The notes beneath the pieces were generated by a model. That model did not search any database. It was not told the origin of the DNA and saw nothing but the letters and a program-made list of their open reading frames with translations. From positions 310,001-374,000 of the forward strand of contig JARVKI010000003.1 in assembly GCA_036674765.1 (NCBI GenBank): a stretch of 64,000 nt of DNA. Reading direction: 5' to 3'. A program made the translations under genes and the position numbers. Origin of the DNA: Seiridium cupressi (Eukaryota > Ascomycota > Sordariomycetes > Amphisphaeriales > Sporocadaceae). Positions 50,183 to 60,881 of this stretch are shown here, in pieces (the stretch's first letter is position 1; each line of letters starts with the position of its first letter).

Positions 50183-51450
50183 TCGGTCCCTTGAGTATTT
50201 CTAAACAAGCCGCTACATCGAGGAAGGGATTGAGTCTGCATATATCACTAAAGTTATCCCTTCTAGATATGTAATATATACCATCCGAGGCCAGGAGGTA
50301 TCTAGAATGGGGATTTAAAAAGATCATGAACTTTACACCCTAGGAGTTTTAAGGCTGGATGAGTTATGCAAGCATTCTTGACAGTTGTTTAGTGAGCTTG
50401 ATATTCCCTGCCGGACCTACGTGCATCGAACAGGTTTATGGAAGTCGCGGGAACCGTATCCAACATGTATCTACATAGACAAGAATTCACAGCTCTGGCC
50501 ATTCTTATGGCTAAGAATTTCCGGAAAACGGCTTGCGGTTGCACATGCGATCCGTCCGAATTGCGTCCAGTTTTGATGCGTTGTGCCACTGTCTCCTGAA
50601 AAACTCAAACAAGTAGGTAGCCTCAGATGGTTCTTTACAGCGTGAATATCACATTGGACTAAAAGTCAAGCATAAGACATGCCGCAAGGAGTTCGTGAGC
50701 TCCGCGAATCTCATAGAATCTGATCTCACGCAGAAAGAGTGCAACCAAAGTTCACGGCGTAGAATATAGACTTGGACAAGGCTAGGATCTTAGGTAGAGT
50801 AAAACAGGTAAACCCAAAGAATCCTGAACGCCGATGTTAAGGTTCGAATTCCTTTTAGAGCATACCTTGTAATGTGGAATTTTATACCGAATCGTATAAG
50901 GCTTTGTGCCTCATGATATTTGTAAGATATGTAGGACAAATCGGCCAGTTTGGTACAAATTTGCTGGACAAGTCTCTTAGAAGAATTATTGAAACGAAGA
51001 TCCCCGATCAGAATGGGCAAACTTATTGACCTTAACAACAAATGAAGATCGCGTCGCTTAGGTCAAATATCTCTATTGTGGTGCTCCCCCTGAAATGCTA
51101 TGGAGCTCTAGCCTAGAAGAACGCCAAGTAGTAGAAAGAGTGTCGCATGCGCAACATCCTCTCACAACAAATGTCGGCAGGATGCCTCAACAATCCGAAA
51201 TAGCACTGATCTACCCTCGAGCGACACAGAAGATGAGGTCATATATCGCTATCCTTGTGGAAAGAAATAGAAAAGCACTCCTCATTGGTTCTGGTTTATG
51301 CCCGTCGCGCCACTGTTGCTGATGTGTCATCTGTTTGCGACCATGACGGATACGATAAATCGATGACTGTCTCCATTGCTTTCCTCATCACTTCGCACGA
51401 GTGCGCCGTGACATTTATCACGATCGGGTTTCGTCTAGAGGTGTTGGCAG
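50183..51450. other. convergent intergenic region, no gene seen
   Basis: About 1.3 kb between the ends of the Elongin A gene (plus) and RUB1 (minus). Short frames are not protein-like. A B-box-like word GGTTCGAATTCC near 50840 does not fold into a tRNA and was rejected. Confidence 0.45.
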
Positions 51451-52006
51451 TCATTGGCCACCACGGAGCGCCAAGACCAAGTGCAGTGTTGCGCCGCCCT
51501 CCAGCTGATATTCGCTTGCCGTCTTGTCGTCAACCCTAGATAAGAAACAGATCAGCAACATGTCTTGTTTACGCCGCCCAGACTTTGTTGCCCAGGAACC
51601 ACCATTGTTGTATTTCGGCCACGTACATCTGCTTGCCACCATAGATCAGACGCTGCTGAACGGGCGGGATTCCCTCCTTTTCTTCGACCTTTTCCTTAAT
51701 CTGCGAGACCTATCGCGTGTTATCAGCAACATTCTCAGGATGTTCCCGTTCGATTATACTCGATGCGCAGGCGGAAGAGCGTGGCTCTAGGACAGGATCG
51801 CAGTGAAACGCAGCAGCAAGAGGAATAGAAGGTGTGTACCTTGTAGTCGGACTCGATATCCAGCTCGATTTCTTTGCCGGTGAGAGTGCGGACCCTATTG
51901 CGCGATTGTTTGTCAGCTTCCGCCATGATCCCAAAGTGTACACGGAAATTGCAGTCAAACGACATGGCCCGAGATGGCGGGGTAGTTTGACCTACTTGAT
52001 GAGCAT
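51451..52006 (-). CDS. RUB1: ubiquitin-like protein NEDD8/RUB1
   Basis: Four small exons (52006-51996, 51894-51840, 51709-51627, 51535-51451) splice to 77 residues. The first exon is only 11 bases (MLIK minus the last base of the Lys codon). The product starts [20 protein letters not shown], continues with [20 protein letters not shown] and ends [15 protein letters not shown]8/RUB1 is conjugated to cullins to activate SCF-type ubiquitin ligases. The precursor has one residue (Gln) after the Gly-Gly that must be removed before conjugation. Ala at the position four residues before Gly-Gly (LALRGG), where ubiquitin has Arg, separates it from ubiquitin. Three introns (101, 130 and 91 bp) make up more of the gene than its exons. 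Confidence 0.95.
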
Positions 52007-52562
52007 GGTGGCGGTATTGCTTGAGAAGTATAGACTATCTGCAAGGGTTTCTTGACTTCTAGACGCCTGTAGTTCAAGAGTGAGAGGGTCGTAAGTTGTG
52101 CAGTCGCAAAAGAAATAGTCGGCGTTGGAAGAAAATGTTGTTGGCGGTATTGAAAGCGGCATAAGGCAGCTGCGCCGGCCGTTGATGGTGGGGTCATCGG
52201 CGGCGTAAGGAAGGACCCCAGTGTCCACTATCCGAGAGTGATGGGGTACATTATGGGTGATGCTGGAAGGAAGGTGATCAAGGACAATCGATTGCTTTGA
52301 AATATCCTCAATAACTCATTTGGCCTTGTGGTTCGGGGAACAGAACAATAACGAAGACCAGTTCTTGTAGGAAAGGTGCCTTGACTTCAAGTCCTGTCGT
52401 GCCTGTCAGGCATCTGATACATAAGTCTTTCCGTTGTTTATTCGTAGGTTTAATCAACGCCGTAAGGTGAGTTGCGAGCAACTCACTATCCATTCCTCAT
52501 TTTACAGTGATTAATATCTAGAGTACAGTGGAGATTTTTGGTTCCCTATTGAGGCAATACAC
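52007..52562. other. intergenic region upstream of RUB1
   Basis: About 560 bp between the 3' end of prohibitin-2 and the start of RUB1, both on the minus strand. It should hold the RUB1 promoter. No coding content is seen. Confidence 0.45.
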
Positions 52563-53598
52563 TTATGACCTCTTGCTTGAATCATCGCCAAACACATTCA
52601 GACCAAGACCTTCCGAGTCGAGCATGAGCCTGTTCCTGCCACCAGCCTCCTGAAGTTGTTGCGCGATGATGCGGGCGTTCTCAATCTTCTTCAACTCGAC
52701 GTAGGCCTTGCTCTTCTTGATGGCATCTCCGATGAGCTCGGCTGACCGAGCCTCACCCTGTGCCTTGACGACCATGGCCTGCTTCTCTTGACGTGCCTTG
52801 TCGACAACGAAAGCCGCTCTCTGGGCCTCCTGCTGGGCGACCTGTTTGGCCTCAACGGCTGCTGTGAATTCTGGGGAGAACGCAAGGTGCTAGATCAGAG
52901 TCAGAGCTGAATTCCCCGTGTGATGTCATGTAGCACTCACCGTAAGCGAAACATCGTCTAGCAGGATGTTGAATCTCGCAGCTCTCCTCGACAGGTTCTC
53001 ACGCACTAATTTGGCCACCATCTCACGCTGTGTGATCAACTGACTGGCGTTGAACTGAGCGACCACACTCTTTAGGACTTCGTTGACAATTGAAGGAAGG
53101 ACGCGCTCGTCGTAGTCCTGTCCGAGAGTTCTGTAGATCTGAGGCAGCGCGGCGACCTCGGGCCGCGACAGCACACGGCATGTAATGTTAACCATCTGCA
53201 AGTCCTTGGTGCCGGTCAAGGAGGAGACATTTCTCGGCTTTGCGCGAACATCGTACGTGACGGGAGTCTCGAACCAAGGGATCATCAAGTGAGTACCTGG
53301 GAGATGATTAGTATCCGCATTCGAAGATCGGTTCCGAGGAGACCACCATACCTTCGGTATAGATCTCCTTGCTGACACCACCGATCCTTGTGTACTTGAT
53401 TGCTCTGTGACCACCATCGACGTTGAAGAGAGAGTTCTGGAGCAGCACAGCACCGCCGATACCAAGGAAGGCGAGTGCTGCAATACCCACGGGATTACCA
53501 CCACCTCCTCCGCCGCCAAAGGGCATGCGACGGCGGTTCTGCAGGGCAAACCGTCTTGCGCGCTCGGCATACTCTTCTATGGGCGATCGATTCGACAT
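52563..53598 (-). CDS. PHB2: prohibitin-2 (PHB2)
   Basis: Three exons (53598-53352, 53296-52941, 52889-52563) give 309 residues, the usual PHB2 length. Prohibitin-2 forms ring complexes with prohibitin-1 in the mitochondrial inner membrane, stabilising new respiratory subunits and the m-AAA protease. Residues 35-60 form the N-terminal membrane anchor ([20 protein letters not shown]), preceded by a basic stretch and a run of glycines ([12 protein letters not shown]). The SPFH domain follows: [60 protein letters not shown]. The coiled coil contains [20 protein letters not shown]. The longer N-terminus and this sequence separate it from PHB1. Confidence 0.95.
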
Positions 53599-54187
53599 GT
53601 CAGTGGTTGCTAGTAGGTGTCGAGGTCGAATAAGAGATCGGATTACGAGGGCCAGAGAGCTGTCAAATGCAGAGCTTCCAAAAGTGATGATCCGTTTTTC
53701 TGGATAGCGCTAAGATCCTCCCGGAGTCAAGGGCCCGTGCTCCCGCCATAGCACTTGTGTAGTAGCACCTTGTCCAATGCAAAGAGTGGTCTAACCTTTT
53801 TCCGGACGGGGGTGCGTGGGGCATGGGCATGAGCTTGCTGCAGCCCCCAGCGCGATTCTGCTTTTGAGTGCGCGATTGCATCTCAGACCCAGACCCGCCG
53901 TCAGGATTGCCAGGCTCGACAAAGTGAACAAGAAGAAGAGTTGCTCCTCCACGGTGGAACTAGACAAGCGGCATCTGAATAGATTCAATCCTGTTTCCCC
54001 GCCGCAGACCGTATTCGCAGCAAGTGAAGTCTATCGATTGGCGCATCTCCCGTGCTCAAGCTTCGTCTTTGACCCATCCCTCCATTCCACCCGAGACGTC
54101 GTGATCTCTTGTTCACATACACCACACTTGACCCTGCCAATTGCTCTTTCTTCCAAAAGCTCTTTCGCCTAGAACACGCCTACCACC
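53599..54187. other. bidirectional promoter region between PHB2 and RNA15
   Basis: About 590 bp lie between the divergent start codons. Short frames here are untranslated leader sequence. Confidence 0.5.
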
Positions 54188-55245
54188 ATGTCGACGAAGC
54201 CGCCTTCCCGGGTGGTGTTTGTGGGAAACATTCCCTACGGTGAGAGCTCTCAAAACCAGCTGCGAATTGACCAGCTTCCACTGACGCAGCGACCAGGCCT
54301 ATCAGAGGAACAAATCACAGATATCTTTAGTACTTGCGGCCAAGTGCTCAACTTTCGGCTAGTGTACGATCGTGAGACTGGCAGGCCCAAGGGCTTCGGC
54401 TTCGCAGAGTATCCGGACGCGGGTATGTGCATTTGCGAAGGTTCCCATTCACGAAACTATACTTAACTCTTGCAACCACAGATTCAGCAGCTTCAGCAGT
54501 GAGAAACCTCAACGACTACGAAGTCATGAACCGCAAGCTTCGTGTCGACTACAGCACAGAAGGGCGCGTAGGAGAGGAAGACGATAAGTCGGGACCAAAC
54601 AATGGAAACAACGCGGCACCCTACGGACAGCATTCGAATGGCGTTTCGGCTGCACCACAAATGATGCCCGCAGGATCGCTCCCTCCGCTGCCGCCTGGCA
54701 AGGAGCTTCCCCCGGGAGTCGGCTTTCACGATGCCATCTCGCGAACCCTCCATACCTTACCTCCGGCCCAGCTACTCGACATTCTCTCACAGATGAAGAC
54801 GCTCGCTACAACAGATCCAGCACGGGCAACGGAGCTCCTGACCGCGGCGCCGCAGCTCTCCTATGCTATCTTTCAGGCTCTGTTACTGATGGGGCTCGTC
54901 TCACCTGAAGCTATCCACTCGGTAATCGACGCCAGTGGGCCGCCGCCTGTTCAAGCACCTCCTGCTGGCTACCCCCAGGCACCGATGCCAGCGATGCCAG
55001 GATTTCCCGGTGTGCCGACTGGCACGCCCCCTGTGGCTGCACCTTTTGCACCGCCCCCGATTGCGCAGCCGTCGCCTGCCACTTACGGAGCGGCGCCTGC
55101 CGCTGCACCTGCGCCGGCTCAAGATTCAGACCAGCTGCTCAAGATGGTCATGGAACTCCCTCAGGCAACTATTGATCAGCTTCCGGAAGGCGAGAGACAA
55201 CAAATTATGATGCTGCGTGCGCAGCTCATGGGACAGCACCGATGA
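54188..55245 (+). CDS. RNA15: cleavage stimulation factor RNA15/CstF-64
   Basis: Three exons (54188-54239, 54297-54422, 54482-55245) give 313 residues. The protein binds the GU/U- or A-rich element of pre-mRNA in cleavage factor IA during 3'-end formation. The RRM covers residues 8-85: RVVFVGNIPYG with RNP2, LSEEQITDIFSTCGQVLNFR, and RNP1 as RPKGFGFAEY. A hinge region reads FHDAISRTLHTLPPAQLLDI, and a C-terminal three-helix bundle reads LLKMVMELPQATIDQLPEGE. The middle is Pro/Ala-rich. The first intron (57 bp) is a multiple of three and has no stop codon; it splits the RRM between its first strand and helix. Joining at 54297 restores the family sequence IPYGLSEEQ. Confidence 0.92.
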
Positions 55246-56480
55246 GTTGGGTTTTCTCAATGTTGCATGGCTAGGAGTTAAGGTTTTGTCTACGATTTGG
55301 AAGAGGACCGGGCGTTTGGGGCATGAGACCACGGAAAAAGCATCTGGACTCGATATATTTTAAGGTCGAGAACTTGTGGAACCTCAATCATCAATTGAGA
55401 ACTTTAGACCATCCATCATCATACACAATGAAGATATCAGATACCTATACCCTTAGACCTGTGAAGTTTCTTCTTGTGACACCCATCGGTGTGACCGGAA
55501 CCCCTTTTGTACATGGAGTGACGGACATGCAGTGTAACAGATGATCCTCCGCGTCGGGATGGCCTGGTGATGCCAGCGTAACCAGCTATTCCTGAAAGTT
55601 GACGGTTGGAAGTTGCTCTAGAACCAACAAAGGGTGGGCAGTATGGAAACGCAAGCTCAATTCAAAAGTGCTAGGTTAGGTCAGCCAAAGGGAACGTGCC
55701 TTTCTATCTCCGGAAGCACTGACATGCAGTAGTTAAAGCTACATTCGATGCTGCCAAGCTCTTTATTTTGCCGATGCAAATATATCTTCTCATCCTCCCT
55801 GGCAGTCCAGTTCTTCCTCCTCCAAACTCGAGCTCAATCAAGACTCTCAACTTTTGGCCAGCACGCGACCACTTACCTCAAGCATTCAGTGTGTGCTTCT
55901 GCCCGCGGCGTCCGCCGAAGTTCGTCTCCAAGGGTAGCTTCCAAGACTAGTACTGACAAGGGCTAGATTCCAACCATCCGTTGTGGGGCTCAATCACGCA
56001 CGACCGCAGTCGGCGACCCAACTGACATCACCAGAAAGCCTGGGGGTTAGACTTTCTACTCGAGACCAGCCTAGTCAATCCAGTCTCTAGCTTTTTAACC
56101 AGTCCGAACTTCTTCTGGAGGGGCATTGTTTACGCATCGTTGTTGTCCTTTGCAATCGAGTCAATTGAGCCTCAGCTTAGCTAACAACGCACTTGGCTGT
56201 GGACGGCTGACACTCAACCATAAGCTCATCGACAGACAGCTCCATCGTCTTATCTCCGTACTGACTTGTGGAACTCGCTCGTGAGCCTCTCCACGACCGT
56301 TGTGGGGGCCGATTCTGCTTCTGATCATCGTCATCGAACGCGTGGGATCGTCCAGCGGATGCAACCTGTAGGATACATACCAGTGAAACCCTGACTTCAC
56401 TTGGTTCGGCGCTCCTGCCTATCACCTCACGCCACATCGAAATCAAGACCCGGTCAATTGCTCCACAATAGATCGATACC
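55246..56480. other. intergenic region, no gene seen
   Basis: About 1.2 kb between RNA15 and the Mg2+ transporter, both on the plus strand. The right part should hold the transporter's promoter. No coding frame is supported. Confidence 0.45.
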
Positions 56481-59141
56481 ATGTCGCAGGCACCTCGAAA
56501 CCCATCCGATTCCTTCGCGGGCCCTTCGCGGCCCTCAGTCGTCGGTTCGCAAGCTGCATCTAGTAGCCAAACCCACATGGCCACAAAGAAGAAGAAGCAT
56601 CGGGGCGGCCGCAAGCATAGACGTCCACGGCGCAAGTCGTTCGCCACTCTCCCGGAAGACGAGGGCGGCAGTGTTCAGGGCGGAGACCGGGAGTCAGCTG
56701 CACGCAGCAGCGGCGCTTTCTACATGCAGGGACGTCGTGAGAGCAACGAGAGTCTCGACAGCCAAGGTTTGTTGGACCACCGCAGCTATCCATTCGGTTC
56801 CAGACCCCGACGGCCTTCCGTTCTCGGGACATCCTACCAGCTTGCTTCCCAACAGGGAGAGAGGGATTCACAATCGCGCAGACGAACCCAATCCGGGCGG
56901 CGGGATAGCGATCGTGATCGTGATGCAGATGACGGCCGGTCGGCTGATGAAGCAGAACCGCTCCTGACCGGCTCGTTATTGCGGGAGGCCGGGCAGCGCA
57001 AGAACTACGGCTCTAGCGAGGGACGGCCACGGTTCGAGAGGCGGGGATCTAGCAAGTCCAGCAACTGGAGGAGCAACGTGCCCACAACGCCTTCTGGCGA
57101 CAAGTACAATGTGAATTATCCGCCGTCGATGCCGCCGTCTCCAAGACTGGGTGCGTCGGTTGTAAATTTCGGAGATGAAATGATGCGAGAAGAGCTCCAC
57201 GCGGTCCTTTCTCAACCGAGCAGCCTGATAGAGGCCGGAGATGACCCCCTTCATGGCTCATCACCGCTACAAAGGCGACATACCATCGCGCTACAGGCCG
57301 AAGACGACGTATGTTACCCACAGGAAGGTTTGTCTGAGATTGCAGATGAGGACACTCAGCCTTCACAAGAGCAGCGCGCCCGTCGTACTCGTAGACGGCG
57401 AGATAGATGGCCAGACATGTCTGTCCTCGAGGACTGGAGCGTATTCGAGAAGGAGATCATTGACAGGAACGAAGAAAGGCGAATCAAGAAAATCACAGAG
57501 CCACAACTCATCAACGGCAGACTTCGCCCGACGCAGAAAGGTTGGTTCAAGGCCGAGGAAGATGCACCATATCGGTTCACGTACTTCAACGAGGAGCTGC
57601 AGAGCACAATCCACAGCCAGACCATCTCGGAGCTTGTCCAGCCTGATTGCAGTTTCCGTGAGCTCTTCATCCCAGATCCACCCGTGCTATCCGACTACTC
57701 GGACGACTCGGAAGAGGAGCCTACCCAGCCATCTCGCATGTCGGCCCGAGGCTCAGTACGAGGCAGTGAATTGGGCAACGGGTTCAACACTTCAACTCGA
57801 CAGCCTTCTATAGCTACCATGAATAAGGGGCCGGACGAGAATGGCCGGGATATGAGCAGGCCGCTGTCGCCAAGGCAGCAACCGGCTGGCTCAACTGACA
57901 CGTCGCGACTCCAGTCGGGCGATGCAACACCTGTGGGCCCTGGTGTCAGATCCCCCCCGACTGTTGTTGATGCCAGATCACCGGAGCCATACTCTCAAAA
58001 GCCCCTTCGCTATGGTGACCGGCCTGTCTGGTGGCTTGATGTCATGTCGCCTACAGCAGACGAGATGAAAGTGATCCAAAAGACCTTTGGCATTCATCCC
58101 CTCACTTCCGAGGATATCATGTTGCAGGAGCAACGCGAGAAGGTGGAACTCTTCCGGCACTACTACTTCGTTTCGTACCGCTCCTTCGACCAGGACGAGG
58201 AGAGCGATAAACATCTTGACCCCGTCAACATATACGTCGTCGTTTTCCGAGAGGGGATCATTAGTTTCCACTTCGACCACACCCCGCATCCCGCGAATGT
58301 GCGGAGGCGCATTAGGCAGCTGAAAGACTACATTGTGCTCAGCGCGGACTGGATCAGCTATGCCATCATAGACGATATCACAGATGTATTCGGCCCTCTG
58401 GTTCAGCATATTCAAGAGGAGGTCGACGATATCGAGGATGCCATTCTGTCGCTAAATGCACAGTCTCAAGCTCAAGCCCAACGGCGGAAAGATGACGGCG
58501 ATGAGAAATCCGTGGCGCCGACGCGAGCAGTGGAGCAGGATGACGGCGACATGCTGCACCGGATTGGCCAGTGTCGGAAGAAGGCAACGGAGCTTCTCAG
58601 GTTGCTGGGAAACAAGGCCGACGTCATCAAGGGCTTTGCGAAGAGATGCAACGAGCATTATGAAGTTGCTCCAAGAAGTGAAATCGGCCTGTATCTTGGC
58701 GATATACAGGATCATATCGTCACCATGACAGGAAATCTCATGCATGCTGATAAGTAAGTTTTCACCCTTTTTTTTCATGTCTTCTATCAAAGCCCAGATA
58801 TTACTCTCCAGCTTTGGCGGGACCTGGTACATGTCGGCCCTCATACTAACGGTGCTCGCAACAGAACTTTGGGTGTTTCGTCCAACACGTACCTCGCCCA
58901 GATCAATATCCTCATGAACAAGCGCGCCGAACAGACCAACGATATGCTCAACAAGTTGACTGTTCTGGGTACCATTGTGCTTCCCATGAACATCATCACT
59001 GGACTATGGGGCATGAACGTCTGGGTCCCAGGACAGGAATATGAGGATAGCCTAACGTGGTTCTGGGGCATCACCGCGGGCTTGGTAGCGTTTGGCGCCG
59101 CGTGCTACCTCACTGCCACGCGGGTCTACAAAATCGCTTAG
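56481..59141 (+). CDS. CorA-family Mg2+ transporter (MNR2/ALR type)
   Basis: Two exons (56481-58753 and 58865-59141; 111-bp intron) give 849 residues. CorA proteins are pentameric Mg2+ channels. The first 500 residues are a disordered cytosolic region, with a strongly basic patch (KKKKHRGGRKHRRPRRK, about residue 35) typical of the MNR2/ALR group. The CorA domain starts near RPVWWLDVMSPTADEM and has GIHPLTSEDIM, FRHYYFVSYRSF and ADWISYAIIDDITDVF. Exon 2 supplies the pore end: LAQINILMNKRAEQTNDMLN, LTVLGTIVLPMNIITGLWGM, the Gly-Met-Asn signature followed by VWVPG, then the last helix. MNR2 sits in the vacuole and ALR1 in the plasma membrane in yeast; sequence alone does not settle which this is, though the long basic N-terminus favours MNR2. 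Confidence 0.93.
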
Positions 59142-60881
59142 ATGGTTCAGAGTTTGTCTTGGGTTGGGTCTTAATAGTGACTGGGCGACGAGAGAGGAGA
59201 CGGAAGAGGGGGGATGAAAGAGAAGAGAAATCCGGTCCCCCCTCCCCCTTCCAAAAAAGGAAGCATGTATACAAGGATAGTAACATACTGGGCACGTTTG
59301 TAAATACACGGGAAACGTTACGGCTTGGATGAGAAGGCAATTAGAACATATATGGCGCACTTGGACATCCAAGATAATAAGTTTTGTCTCACAGCAGACT
59401 TTGGAGGCGTGAAAAGTTGATTGGTGCGATCTCAGTTAGAGCGAACATCGAGGATGTAGCCACTCCTACAAATCAGATTACTGACATGTAACAATGATTC
59501 TTGTCAGTATTTCAAGTCGATCGTGCATGATTTTGCATGCTCGGTACCTAGTTTTAGGTAATTTTCGAGCGTGCAGTTCGTGGTCCTCGGAAATGATCCT
59601 GATTCAGCCGCAAACTCTCGATCGACCGGTAGTGCAAATGCCGAATCAGGAGACCTTGCCTCAAACATGGGAGAAAACGTATGGAACCGTTACAAGCATG
59701 GATGGGCGTGTGAACATATGTTGCATCCATTTCCGCAACTCGGGACTAGGCATCGGCCGGCAGACGAGGAATGACCAACACGAGCAGCTTCTACGACCAG
59801 CGACCACGACGGGGATGGGCATCTCCATCCAGGAAACCGATTTCACACGCACCTTTTAGATAACAATACATTCCAAGAATGCACTCGGAATATTCATGAT
59901 GTCCCTGTCTATATATCTACTGCGCCGGTTCTGATTTCATCTCTATCATCCACTCATCCCCGGCCACATCAGACCTTAGAAACCACCGCAATCCTTGGCT
60001 CCCAATCACGAGGGCGAAATGTGTGCCGCATCGAAACGTGTCGAGCAGCTTACCATTGCCAAAGCAAGAGGGGTGAAAACGAAGGCGCGAACCAGACCGG
60101 AGAATCATGAGGGCTCCTGTTAGCGTATCGCAATAGTATGTAAGGGACTAGCCGCTGCACACGCGAAATCGCGTACTCAGGACTAAAGCAGAGACAAATG
60201 TCAAGTCCCGAGGCTCGTTGGTATGGGTCAACTCAACTGCAGTGGCGGGAAGAATCTTGCGCAAATACCATGCTACCTGTACTTTTCGCGAAGCTTGCTT
60301 ATACCCAGCTTGTCACTGAAATGCGTCTATTCAGTAAAACCATTGATCGCACTCGAAATGGTGACACGGTGTAGTAGTAGCACCGGCGCCGAGAACAAGT
60401 CTAAGGAGTGCTCCAAACGAGCCCTCAGCACTCCTTGCGAAATGCGGTCAATGTTGCATAGTGGCTCATATGAGAAGGTGAATTATGCAGAAGGCTTGTC
60501 AATTATTTAATTGGTTATTTTCCCTTTATTTCTCGTATTTTGTTACGTTGTTGTGTCTGTATTTGCTATGGCTGGCCGAAACGCAGAGAAGCCCAAGCGG
60601 TAGAAACCCTAAACGCGTTGGCAACCACTCGATGCTTTTGTTGTGCAAAAGACGACTGAATGATTCGCGGGCTCCGCATGGCACTTACTTAACCAGCTGA
60701 GTGAATCTGCCCGGGCAGGTCTTCTGAATAAGAGTGCTATGCGTTGCGTAAGGGCCGCCTGTGATTGTATCACATCCGAGGTTTTTAGACGCTCCTCAGG
60801 CGAGAGCTGATATGATGATACATGATATACAGTTAAATGCAGTGGTAAGATTAACCGCGGGTAGACGAAGACAAAAGTTCC
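59142..60881. other. convergent intergenic region, no gene seen
   Basis: About 1.7 kb separate the convergent ends of the Mg2+ transporter (plus) and topoisomerase I (minus). Short frames (for example plus 59494-59859 and 60223-60510) show no recognisable content. Confidence 0.45.

Noticed and set aside
50830..50850. B-box-like word GGTTCGAATTCC suggesting a tRNA
   Set aside because: The T-arm would need an eight-base loop and a four-pair stem. No A box, anticodon arm or acceptor stem could be fitted on either strand.
58754..58864. CorA intron tested as a third introner-like copy (contains TTTCATG)
   Set aside because: Only a short pyrimidine-rich word is shared. The AGCCTGTTTT and CTGACTC words are absent and the spacing differs.
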